64,000 nt of DNA. Source: Apus apus. Its lineage: Eukaryota > Chordata > Aves > Apodiformes > Apodidae. Below, piece by piece: positions 53,746-64,000 of the stretch. Position 1 is the stretch's first letter. Each line of letters starts with the position of its first letter. The DNA lies in contig NC_067300.1 in the NCBI RefSeq assembly GCF_020740795.1, forward strand, positions 930,001 to 994,000, in the 5' to 3' direction. Under the pieces are notes generated by a model. That model did not search any database. It worked only from the letters and a program-made list of their open reading frames with translations, and was not told the origin of the DNA. Position numbers and translations under genes: made by a program.

Positions 53746-55969
53746 TCTCTGAACAGCACACACCCCCAGCTGGGAAGAGTTCCCTGTGACAGGAACACCA
53801 TCAGGGTGGGTGCTCACTCCAGTGCTGGAGAGCCCTCCCTTGACCAACACACCTCTTTGCAGACATGCAGCCTGATTCCTTGGCTTCACTCTGTCTCTCC
53901 AGACAGAGCCACCACTCTTCCAGACATGAGCTCACAGGGCAACTGGCCATTTTCCTCCGTTAAATTCACCGCATCACTCCAGGAGGTGACCTGGTTTGCC
54001 TGCTGAGGTCTTGGCTTTATCTGTCTTTCCCATGGCCACCATTGGCCTCCCTGAAGGAAATGGAGGCACAGCAGCCAGTGGCCAACAATTGAAGGACAGT
54101 CTGACTCCCTGGATGAAGGTCATTGAGTTTCACTCCCGGACCATGTCTCTCCCATTCCAGGGCCAGAACAGCCCATTGCTCCCCAGGGCTGCCACTTCGG
54201 CCTTTTTGGCAAAAACCAGCAGGGTTGTTGCTTTGTGACTGCATGGGACAAATGCCACCAGCCCACGGTGTGCCAGCCAAGAGGAGAGCAGGCTGAGCAC
54301 TGCAGAAGAAAAATCACCAGAGATATTTTTACATCAGCCATTTCTTGGGCACTGCTGCAGCCCACCTCCCTGCTCGCTCGCAACGTGAGTGGAAGCAGAA
54401 TTTTTTTTCCCCCAATGCAAATCACTGGCATCTCTGAAGTGCAAGTTGCCATGGAAACCATTTTGTCTGTGTCCCACATTGCCCACATGCACTCGGAAGA
54501 AGCTGCAGAAGCAAAATGGCTGTTGTGTAATGCTGCAGGGTCTCAGCAGCCCAGGGGCTCGAGTGCCACGCAGCGATCCTGCCAGCCAGGAGACCCTCTC
54601 CAAGAAGCTGTGGACAATACTTGGGACAGCAATGGAACCCAGGAGGTTATGACACGCTCCATGAGAGAAGGAAAATGGCCCCACCTCACCTTAACTCTTG
54701 CAGTGCTTTGCGTGGAGCTCCACAATGACCTGGCTGTGCTCTCAGCACAGGCTTCCAGGCATGTTTTAGCTTTTCCAGCCTCACTGTGTCACTCCTCCTC
54801 CTCCATGCATGGATATGAGGGCCTTGTGGTCCTCATGTGGTGTGGCTCTGTCCACCCTGAGGGGCCCAAGTGCTGTGTTGAAGGGACGAAGGGTGCGAGT
54901 TCAGGAGTGTTACATCCCTACCCTTAGACTGCACACGATGGACTTCATCCCTTCCTCTATCTACCAGGTACATTTGCAGCAGGTTGTTTGGGAAGAAGAT
55001 GTTCTGGAGTGGTTTATACAGACCTGGGCCCTGGTGTAGGTGGTGGCAGAAGAATAATAAAGGCAAGACCTGGCCACAGCAGGGAACTCAGCAGAGAAGA
55101 TGAAGGTGAAAGATAGGCTTTGGAATTTCATTTGGCTTGCTCACCTTGGAGAGCAAAATGTCTTTCCTCTTTATTATCTTAAGTTCCCTGTGGGGAGAAA
55201 AATGAATGTGGTTATTGAGCCACTTCAGGAATCAGATGACCATGCTCAGGAGCCAGGGTCTTCCCCCTGTGCCTCCGTTCATTTCCTGACTCCACAGACT
55301 CATGTTCCTGGAAAGGTCACAGAGCTCTGAGCAGAGCCTGTTCGCTCTCAGGTCATGCCTCCCATGGACCATGTTGTCCTGGCACCAGGACCAGCCTGGA
55401 TCACACCATCCTGCAGCCAGGCTCAGCCACCACAGATGTTGTCACTGCACAACTTCCACTCTTGCTGCATTCTCAGCCTCTTTGATGGTCTGAAGGCCAC
55501 GGGTGCATGCAGGGTTTCCCAGGCTGGAAGCTGTGTAACTAACAGGTAAAATGGCAGCCACCAGCTGATCCTTGTGAGGACTCTGCAGCGAGCAAAGGTC
55601 TTTGCTTTTCCTGTCTCTGCCTCCTGGCAGATCGTGGCAACCTTCTCAGCTGTGGTTTGACACAAGAACTTACCACACTTGCCTGTAAGCAATTAGTATG
55701 TGTGTAGTGTGATCCAGCTCTTTATGTCTGGCATCTTCTGGATGTTGGAGAGTTGGACAAGAGCATGGGACTGATGTGTGTGTTGTGTCCTGATGCCTGG
55801 AGATGGTGTAATTCCTCCCCTGGCCAGAGCAAGTCAGCAGAAGACCCAGAGAATTCAGGGGAGCAGCACTGGACCCAGCTGGAAGTGTCATCTGCCTTGA
55901 GGTAAGACATCAGTCCCAGTTGTGGAAAAGAGCTGCCAAACCAAGTTCTTCTTTTGAGAAAGACAAGGC
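53746..55969. other. Gene-free intergenic stretch
   Basis: No exon, RNA gene or repeat family could be supported on either strand. Open frames of up to 230 residues are present, without recognisable motifs. Confidence 0.4.
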
Positions 55970-56330
55970 TTCAGGGAGACCTTAGAGCACCTTCCAGTAC
56001 CTGAAGGGGCTCCAGGAAACCTGGAGAGGGACTTTGGACAAGGGCAGAGCATGACAGGACAAAGGTTAATGGCTTTAAACTGGAAGAGGGGAGATTTAAG
56101 TGAGATGTTAGGAAGAAATTCTTCATTATGAGGGTGGTGAGACCCTGGCCCAGGTTGCCCAGGGAAGCTGTGGCTGTCCCATCCCTGGCAGTGTTGAAGG
56201 GCAGGTTGGATGGGGCTTGGAGCAGCCTGGGCTGGTGGGAGGTGTCCCTGCCCATGTCAAAGGGTTGGAACTGGGTGATATTTAAGGTCCCTTCCAACCT
56301 AAACCAGCCTGGGATTCTGTGATTCTATGA
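55970..56330 (+). mobile_element. CR1 LINE 3' fragment
   Basis: It starts with GGGAGACCTTAGAGCACCTT and ends with GGGATTCTGTGATTCTATGA. It closely resembles the copy at 36740-37105. Confidence 0.93.
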
Positions 56331-59162
56331 AAGTTCAAAACCAGTTGATACCAGTAACCACACAGCTGTAACATCACCTGTGGAAATGCTTTTTACATAC
56401 AGATGCAAGACATGAGTGGTTTGTCTAGGGTAGAAAACAAGGAAACACACACTGACCAGCTTTGGCAGTTTTTGGTGAAGAACTACGATGGGGTGTAGGT
56501 GTTGCTGCAGGTATGAGAGGATTTGTGGTGTGGTTGGTACTGCAGGATTTGTGCTTGTGCTCTGGAAGCAATCACTGATGATAAATCTGTGAGATAGCAA
56601 ATAATGATGCCAAATAATTGGGATTGTTTGATAAAAAGAGCACTGAAACACATTTTAAGATAGTCAGTGCAAAGCTGTGTCAGTAGAAGTGAATATTATT
56701 GGTCCTGCCCTTAGGACAGGACTGCTGATGCAGTGGAAACATTGACTGGGAAGAAGGTCTCTCATATTGATCAGGGGGTCAGAGACCATGGATTGCAAAA
56801 CAAAATGGAGTGAGTGTTGTCCCTGGATGCAGCCCAAGGGGTCAGAGCACTGGTTGGCAGTGGCTTGAGCCCCCGTAGGAAGCACTGGGGCACCCCAGGT
56901 GGCAAAGCTGCCACAGATCCAGGGATGGCAGCTTTACAAAGAGGCTGAAAAAATGGGGAAAGGGGTCCCTGAGAATGTTTGGAGAAAACATCCTCATGAG
57001 CTGCAACAGAAGAGGTGAGAGTGGATGGAGTCAGAGCATCCTGGCCGCAGTGTCAGGTGTTGCTGACCAGGAGCAATGACCAATAACTGCCTCTGCTCCA
57101 GCACAGCTGGGAAAAGTAGGGGGGGATGACAGAGGTGATGGGTTCTGTGCCCTGGGTATCTTGCAGGCAGAGGACACCCCCCCTGGTGGCTCTGTGCTGT
57201 GTGACCAACAAGCAATGACCGAGGACAGGGATGCAGAATGGCACTAGACCCTGGTGTGAGGCCAAGAGGGGCAGTGGATTGTGATGGACAATGGACAAGG
57301 GGTGCAGGGACCAACCCCCAGCCCCTCCCCGCCCGCCTGGAGGCTGGTGCAGGGTGTTCCCCCCACTGTGATTTGTGTGAGCAGCTAGGACATGGCAGGA
57401 GGATGGTCCTTGTCATGGTGAGTGCCCTCCAACCAGGCAGTGACTGGTGTCTCAGAGCAGGGTGCCCCAAGATCTCATTTCTGTGGTGTGGGAGCTGCAG
57501 GGAGCAATGGGCTGGAGGTGCAGGTGAAGGTGTCTGAGCAGCCCTGTGTCCTGAGCTGTTGCTGTCACCTTCTGATCTTCTGGCCCTGTCTCCACCCCTT
57601 TTCCAGAGGACACCCAGGATGGAGAAGCCCCTGCCCAGGGCCTGTGCTCTCCCTAAATGCTTTCTCAGCCAAGAGAGGCTCAGCCCAGCCTGCTTTGCAA
57701 TTCAGATGTGGCTTCTGGAGTCACCAGGCAGCACAGAGCTGGTGCAGCATGGAGCTGCACTGCTCTGAGCATCCGTGGTGGCTTTGCTCAGCTCTTCCTA
57801 CAGGACACTGATCTAGGGCTTCGAGGACCTTTGCCCGCCTTCCTAGAACAGTGTGTGTCACCTCGGGAGTCCCTGTCATCATAGAAAGAAGCTGCTGCCA
57901 AGTGATGAGAACTGAGCTCTCTCCCCTTCTCCCATCACTGCCTCATCCATGCACAGGAACATTCCCACACTCCACCAGCTCCATCCAAGGCAGCAGCTCC
58001 ACAGGGCTGGGGGGGAGTCACACCAAGACACAAGCAATTAAGCTGGTGTTGGATACCAAGAGGTTCCCAAGTGGGCAGGGATGGGACATGGAACATTGAT
58101 GGCCACAGGCAAAGATGGTGAGAAACACAGAAACAGCTTCTGGGGAATCAGAAAGAGCTGGATGCACAGGAACACAGTCAGATGTGCAGGAGTGGGTGGG
58201 AATTTCCACTGGGATAATTTGCTAAAGGAAAAAACAGCATTCACATGTTTCAACTGCTCTGCAGGGAAACTTCATACTTAGCACATTCCAATTTTCTGCT
58301 GGAAACCAGCCAAGAGGTGGCTGAGCTTCAGCTGCCTGCACATTGTGTCCCAGGGGATGGGACAACTTGTCCCCAGGGACTTGCAGTCCCCTGGGACTGC
58401 TTCACAGCAGAGGCTGGAAGGGAGCTCAGAGAGACCAGCCACTGCCTGGGGCTTCCTGCACATCTTCACCTCAGGGGACACTGGAGCTGGGGTGTTGCAG
58501 CCACTAGGGCAGAGTGGCTGGAGATGGAGCAGCCCCTGGTGCTCCAACATGCCCAGCTCACTGCACTGGAGCTCAGTTTAACAGCTTGAGAATCCAAGGG
58601 GAAGTTTGTCTTTGGGATGTGGCTGCCTTGCTTCACAAGGTGGAGCTGACACCACTTCCTTCATCTCCAGGGACTCTGGGACACCAGAAGCTGCTGTTGC
58701 ACCAATAGCCTGCAGCCCTCTCATTGCAAGATGTGGTGGTTTGTGCCTGTGGAGCCTCATTTCTCCAGCAGGAATGGCCCCACCATTGGAAGAGGCTGGA
58801 GGGGCCGAATTCCCTGGGAAAGGGGCCATACGAGCTTCTCCAGCTGTGTCTTCCAAGTAGAGCCCAGGTAGTTACAGGCTTCCTTGGTAGGCAGAGGTGC
58901 TCTACCAAGTGGAGACTGAGACCTCTGAGCATGCCCAACCTCTTTGGGCTTTGAAGAAGCTGAACAGAGGGAAGGACAAGGGGCCAATGGCAGATGAGGC
59001 ACTTTGGAATTTTAACCCTTCCAGAAAGAGGTGTCTTCAAAACAGGATGTTGCCTTCACAATGATGGGTGCAGAATCATGCAAGAGTTTCCACCTCTGAA
59101 ACCCACGTTCAGGAGGAGGTAGTAAACAGCATCCCTGAGGCTCCTGCTCCCCTCCCAGGAGG
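56331..59162. other. Gene-free intergenic stretch
   Basis: Nothing recognisable was seen on either strand; the open frames are short and unlike known proteins. Confidence 0.4.
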
Positions 59163-60770
59163 GACAGAATCACAGAATAGTCCTGGTTGAAAAGGACCTC
59201 TGAGATCATCGAGTCCAACCATCCTAAAAAACCCAAACAAATAAACAAAAAACCCACCCAGATAACAAACCCCCAAACACAAACACCACACACACTCCAC
59301 CAAATAACACCCACAAAACAACCTACAATCTTGGCCATTAGAGCATGGCCTGAAGTTCCACATCTACATGTTTCTTGAATGCCTCCAAGGACAGTGACTC
59401 CACCACCTCCCTGGGCAGCCTGTTCCACTGTCCAGCCACTCTTTCAGCACAGAAATTCTTCCTAATCTCCAGTCTAAACCTCCCCTGGTGCAACTTCAGC
59501 CCATTTCCTCTAGTCCTGTCATTACTCACTTGGGAGAAGAGCCCAACTCCCACCTCCCTACAACCTCCTTTCAGGTCATTGTAGAGAGCAATGAGGTCTC
59601 TCCTCAGCCTCCTCTTCTTCAAACTAAACAGTCCCAGTTCCCTCAGCCTCTCCTCACAGGACTTTTCTTCAGACCTTTCACCAGCTGGGTAGCTCCTCTG
59701 GACACGCTCCAGCAGCTCAACATCCCTCCTGCAGTGAGGGGGACAGGGCTGCCCCAGTGCTGGAGGTGCAGCCTCTGCAGTGCCCAGCACAGGGCACCAG
59801 CACCTCTCTGCTCCTGCTGGTCACACCATCCCTGCCTGCTTGGCCACCTGGCCACACTGCTGGCTCATGTTAAGCAGCATCCCCAGGTCCTTCTCTACCA
59901 CGGAGCTTTCCAAGCACTCATCCCAAGCCTGCAGCTTTGCCTGGGGTTGTGCCCAAAGTGCAGGACCCGGCACTCGGCCTTGTTGAACCTCATCCCATGG
60001 GCCTCGGCCCATCCAGGTCTCTCTGCAGAGCCTTCCTCCCCCCAAGCAAACCCACACTTCCTCCCAGCTTCACATCATCTGCAAACTTACTTAGGAAGCT
60101 CTCCCTCCCTTCCTCTAGGTCATTAATAAAGATATTGAAGAAGACTGGACCCAAAACTGAGCCCTGAGGGACTGGGCACCATCTAGATTTGACCCCATTT
60201 ACCACGACTCTCTGGGCCCAGCCATGCAGCCAGTTTTATACCCAGTGAAGAGCCCACTTGTCTATGCCATGACCTCCCAGCTCCTCCAGGAGCTGCTGTC
60301 AAAGGCCTCACCAAAGTCTAGGAAGGCAATGTCCACAGCCTTCCCCTCACCCAACAGGCTGGTCACACCTCTGCCTCTCCTGCCCTGCCTGTCCCTCCTG
60401 AAGAGCTCATATCCACTCATTGCAGCCTTCCAGTCTGGACAGTCCCACCACGGTTCTGTGATGGCAACAGTGTCACATCTGCCCTGCTGCACAAGGGCTT
60501 TCAGCTCATCCTGGTTGTTGCCCACGCCACATGCATCAGTGCAGATACACTCGAGCTGGGCTGCGATTTCACTCCCATCCTTGACCCTTTGCCCCTGGGC
60601 TCATCTCTGCTGGGACTGGTTTCATGGCCCTTTTTGCAGGCAACAAACGCTCTGCCTGCAGTCCCGGGCAGTGACACCGGCCCCCGACTCTGGCAGCTGC
60701 CTGGTGCCACCTCGTGGTTAAATAACCTCTCCAGAGCCACCCGACTTCTGTCCAACCACGGCGCTTCCAC
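59163..60770 (-). mobile_element. Long CR1 LINE with internal deletion
   Basis: Read on the minus strand it opens with CR1 5' ORF2 sequence and an endonuclease-domain piece (NNQDELKALVQQGRCDTVAI, SGYELFRRDRQGRRGRG). It jumps to reverse transcriptase ([19 protein letters not shown]), then the C-terminal region ([20 protein letters not shown]) and the 3' end near 59170. Most of the polymerase domain is missing and the frame is broken. An A/C-rich stretch (59225-59330) interrupts the 3' part. Confidence 0.9.
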
Positions 60771-61244
60771 TAGAAAGGGTGGAAAACATCAAGTATGAGT
60801 TTCCATCAGGGTGCTGTTGCATGTCTTTGCACAGGCAGGTGCCTGCAATGTTGGGTGGAAGCACCAGCTGGTGCTGCCTCGAGCACTGTGTGTCCTACCT
60901 GACCCCTCCTCACATGAAGATGTTGTTTTTCCAACCTCATAACCTCCTGTTCCCGCAGGAGAACATCTGGCTGCACTTTGCACCCAGGGTGGCTGAGCAC
61001 ACTGGTGCTCCCTGCTGACTGTCCTCACCTCAGGGCTCCCCTCAGGAAGATGAGTCCAGGTGATGGCATCAAATGCCTGTTCCACAGCTGGCAGCTTGGA
61101 GGAGAAGATGGAAAATGCACCCACACCCTGCGTGCTGCAAAAGGTGATCATCCCCAGGTCCACAGAAAGCACCCGCAGCAAGAGTAGTGCCCTGTGTGCC
61201 CTCATTAAGAGCTACCTCGTTAGGAGAAGTGCAAGCACCACTAG

Positions 61245-61941
61245 AGGTTAGGGGTGGATCTGCTGGAAAGTAGTTTGCAGAGTCCTGATGGACAGTAGAT
61301 TATCCATGAGCCAGGAATGTGCCCTTGTGCCAAGAAGGCCAATGGAATCCTGGGCTGCATAAAGAAGTGTGGCCAGTAGGTCAAGGGAGGTCATTCTCCC
61401 TCTCTACTCTGCCCTGGTGGGGCCACAGCTGGAGAACTGTGGCCAGTTCTGGGCTCCCCAGTTCAAGAGAGACAGGGAACTGCTGGAGAGAGTCCAGGGG
61501 AAGGCAACAAAGATGACTGGGGGGGTTGGAGCATCTCCCTGATGAGGGAAGGCTGAGAAAGCTGGGGCTGTTCAGCCTGGAAAGGAGAAGGCTGAGGACA
61601 GACCTTGTCAATGTATACAAGTATCTAAGGGTGGGTGCCAGGAGGATGGAGACAGGCTCTTCTCAATAGTTCCCAGTGTCAGAACAAGGGGCAATGGACA
61701 CAGGCTGGAACATGGAAAGTTCCATTGAAATATGAGGAAAAACTTCTTTACAGTGAGGGTGACAGAGCCCTGGGACAGGCTGCCCAGGGAGGCTGTGGAG
61801 TCTCCATCTCTGGAGATATTCAAAACCCACCTGGATGCAGCCCTGCCTGAAGTGCTCTAGGGGATCCTACTTCAGTGGGAGAGCTGGACCAGATGATCTC
61901 TAGAGGTCCCTTCCAACTCCAGCAACTCTGTGATTCTGTGG
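61245..61941 (+). mobile_element. CR1 LINE fragment
   Basis: Typical late-ORF2 words are present: GAGCCAGGAATGTGCCCTTG, GGCCAATGGAATCCTGGGCT and ACAGGGAACTGCTGGAGAGA. The 3' end is CTCTGTGATTCTGTG. The frame is broken. Confidence 0.93.
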
Positions 61942-63029
61942 TCACTAACTCCAGCACCCCGTTTTTCCTCCTGTGTTGTCTGTGCTGGAGCACAGTGTTC
62001 CAGTGCCCCTTCCTATGTTAGGTGATAACTGGGGCTTGAGTCTAGTTCAATAACCACCCACCTGGATTGGGATGGTTCCTACAGCCAGGGGGGTTGACAC
62101 AGTTTTTAACTCTGAGCCACCTGCTGGGATGGAGCTGCGGGTTCCAGAAATGACTCTGTCTCTGTCCTGACAGCTCACACCACGTCAGTGCTTCAACCTG
62201 TCACATCAGCACAACAGAACAGCCTCTCCATGGCTTTTCTTTCTCCTTTTAAGGCTGGAAAGGAACCGTTGGTTACAATCCAGGAAAGCTCTTCGCACAC
62301 ACCTACCGCTGAGATGAGGTTTGCGTTGACTGTGTAGGAAGGATCTTACTTAAAGGTCACGTGTAACAGCTACTTGATCTGGCTGCACTAATTAGCTAAA
62401 ATCACCGATTTTAAATGTGGATGAATCCAACAAACAGGGTTACTGTTTCTTGGCCTTCTTAGATATTCTTGCCCCCATTCAACTTCCTCTGGGTGGGACA
62501 GATTGAGACAGCAATGAAATAATTGATCAGATGCAAAATTCTGTCTTTCTACTAAACAGATACTCTTCTTCCAAAATGGAAGAAACATTCCATGCATATT
62601 TAACAAGATAAGCATTTTATTATTTATTTATTTAAAAGATTAATACCTTATTTTTTTTTCCTATAGCTGCTAACTAGGGACCTGCATTCCAATGAAAATT
62701 TGGTTCCAAGTAATGAGCAAAGATGTGTTTCATCACAAAATGAGAATGAATATTCTGGAGCAAATGCTTGTCAAGATGCCTCATTTAATCTGAAACAGCA
62801 TATCCAGAGTCATTGTTACCCAGTGCTACTGGAGAGCAAAACTGCAGGCAGCTGCCCCACTCCCAGCACAGCCCAGCTGGGTCAGGGTGATACAAAGAGA
62901 TTCAAAAGCCATTTGTGCCCATGGAGATATTCTGGAGATCTTGATAGGAAGATTTCTGGTCCTGGGCTTGCAGGGACCAGCCAGCTGGGCAGTAGAGGCA
63001 GAACCCAACATGGGGCTGGATGGAACTGC
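61942..63029. other. Gene-free, partly AT-rich stretch
   Basis: An AT-rich core (about 62330-62720) includes TTATTTATTTATTT. No gene is recognisable. Confidence 0.4.
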
Positions 63030-63663
63030 AGAAGGGTCTGGAGCACAAGTCTGAGCAGGAGCAGCTGAGGGAGCTGGGGGTGTCCAGCCTGGAGCCAAGG
63101 AGGTGAGGGGAGACCTGCTGGCTCTGCAGCTGCCTGAGAGGAGGTTGGAGCCAGGGGGGTCGGGCTCTGCTCCCCAGGAACAAGTGATGGGACAAGAGGA
63201 AATGGCCTCAAGTGGCACCAGGGGAAGTTTAGATTGGATCTTGGGAACAAGTTCTTCATGGAAAGGGTGGTCAGGCCCTGACCAGGCTGCCCAGGGCAGG
63301 GGTGGAGTCCCCATAGAACCACAGAATGAACGTGTGGGGTTGGAAGGGACCTTTAAAGGCCATCTAGCCCAGTCCCCCCTGCAGTGCACAGGGACCTTTT
63401 TAACTAGATCAGGTTGCTCAGAGCCTGGTCAAGCCTGAGCTTGAATGTCTCCAGGGATGGGGCCTCCACCACCTCTCTGGGCAACCTGTTCCAGTGCTTC
63501 ACCACCCTCGTTGTAAAGAATCCCATTCCTGGAGGGATTTCAAAGCTGTGCAGTGTGGTGCTGAGGGACATGGTTTAGCGGTGGCCTTGGCAGTGCTGGG
63601 GGAATGGTTGGACTTGATGTTCTTAAAGGTCTTTTCCAACCAATACGATTCTGTAATTCTGTG
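63030..63663 (+). mobile_element. CR1 LINE fragment split by a nested copy
   Basis: The outer copy runs 63030-63311 (GGAGCACAAGTCTGAGCAGG to GCAGGGGTGGAGTCCC) and resumes at about 63521 (CCCATTCCTGGAGGGATTTC) through to the terminal ATTCTGTAATTCTGTG. The interruption is the minus-strand CR1 at 63312-63520. Confidence 0.9.
63312..63520 (-). mobile_element. CR1 LINE 3' end nested in another CR1
   Basis: On the + strand it starts with ATAGAACCACAGAATGAACG, then GGTTGGAAGGGACCTTTAAA, and ends CCACCCTCGTTGTAAAGAA. It is the reverse complement of a CR1 3' end. Confidence 0.9.
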
Positions 63664-64000
63664 CCTGTGTGGGGGCAGATGAATCCCTCTTCAGAACATA
63701 ATGAGCTGCATCCCACCCAAAGCACCAGATTCTCTCAATCAGAAATGGCAGTGAAGGTCTCCTCCTGCCCCCTCTGCTTCACATTGGCTGAAAGAGAAAC
63801 AGAACTTCTCCTGCAATTTCAACTCCCACAGGACTGAACAAGGCTGAGTAATAAGGAAATGCTCTCCCCTGTGCTGGTTAACAAAGTACAAAATTATGAA
63901 GGCAAAAGCCTTCCAGTCCAGTAGAGGCTGCATCTTCTGACAACTGAGCAAACTGAAATGCCAAACTTCATCTCACTGGAAAGAACACAGATAGATTCTT
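63664..64000. other. Gene-free end of the window
   Basis: No feature was recognised in the final stretch. Confidence 0.4.

Overview
The window is nuclear DNA from a bird. The evidence is the large number of truncated CR1 retroposons (3' ends carrying repeats of the ATTCTATGA kind), intron-split vertebrate genes, and an avian-looking GRIN1 whose only visible last exon is C2'. No prokaryotic operons, CRISPR arrays or phage features are present, and I see no undescribed enzymatic system. The interest lies in splicing and regulation of a brain receptor gene.

Layout. Positions 1-4458 hold a minisatellite, one CR1 copy and no recognisable gene. Next on the + strand is RNF224, a single-coding-exon RING E3 ligase (4460-4963; poly(A) signal near 5325). 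LRRC26 follows on the + strand, an accessory subunit of BK channels with two coding exons (8433-8970 and 9875-10131). From about 12470 to about 53300 the minus strand is filled by GRIN1, the obligatory GluN1 subunit of NMDA receptors. I could place 20 constitutive or C-terminal coding exons plus the alternative N1 cassette, with frame and splice sites checked at every junction. The GRIN1 promoter lies in a strong CpG island (about 52380-53330). From 53330 to 64000 the sequence is gene-free and contains several CR1 copies, one long and one nested.

The order RNF224 - LRRC26 - GRIN1, with LRRC26 and GRIN1 tail to tail, agrees with the human 9q34.3 neighbourhood as I remember it, where LRRC26 also lies beside GRIN1. 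The genes are not an operon; they share only the neighbourhood. Both GRIN1 and LRRC26 encode parts of membrane ion-channel complexes.

The predicted GRIN1 protein is 920 aa with C1 and C2' but without N1, and 941 aa with N1. Notable regulatory observations are a near-perfect RE1/NRSE (REST site) in the 5' leader, three TGCATG (RBFOX) elements downstream of the N1 exon including one 8 nt past its donor, two UAGG motifs but no GGGG at the C1 exon, and no recognisable C2 cassette in the last intron.

All assignments come from reading the sequence and from remembered family knowledge; no alignment or database search was run. Transcript ends, 5' untranslated exons and CR1 boundaries are approximate.
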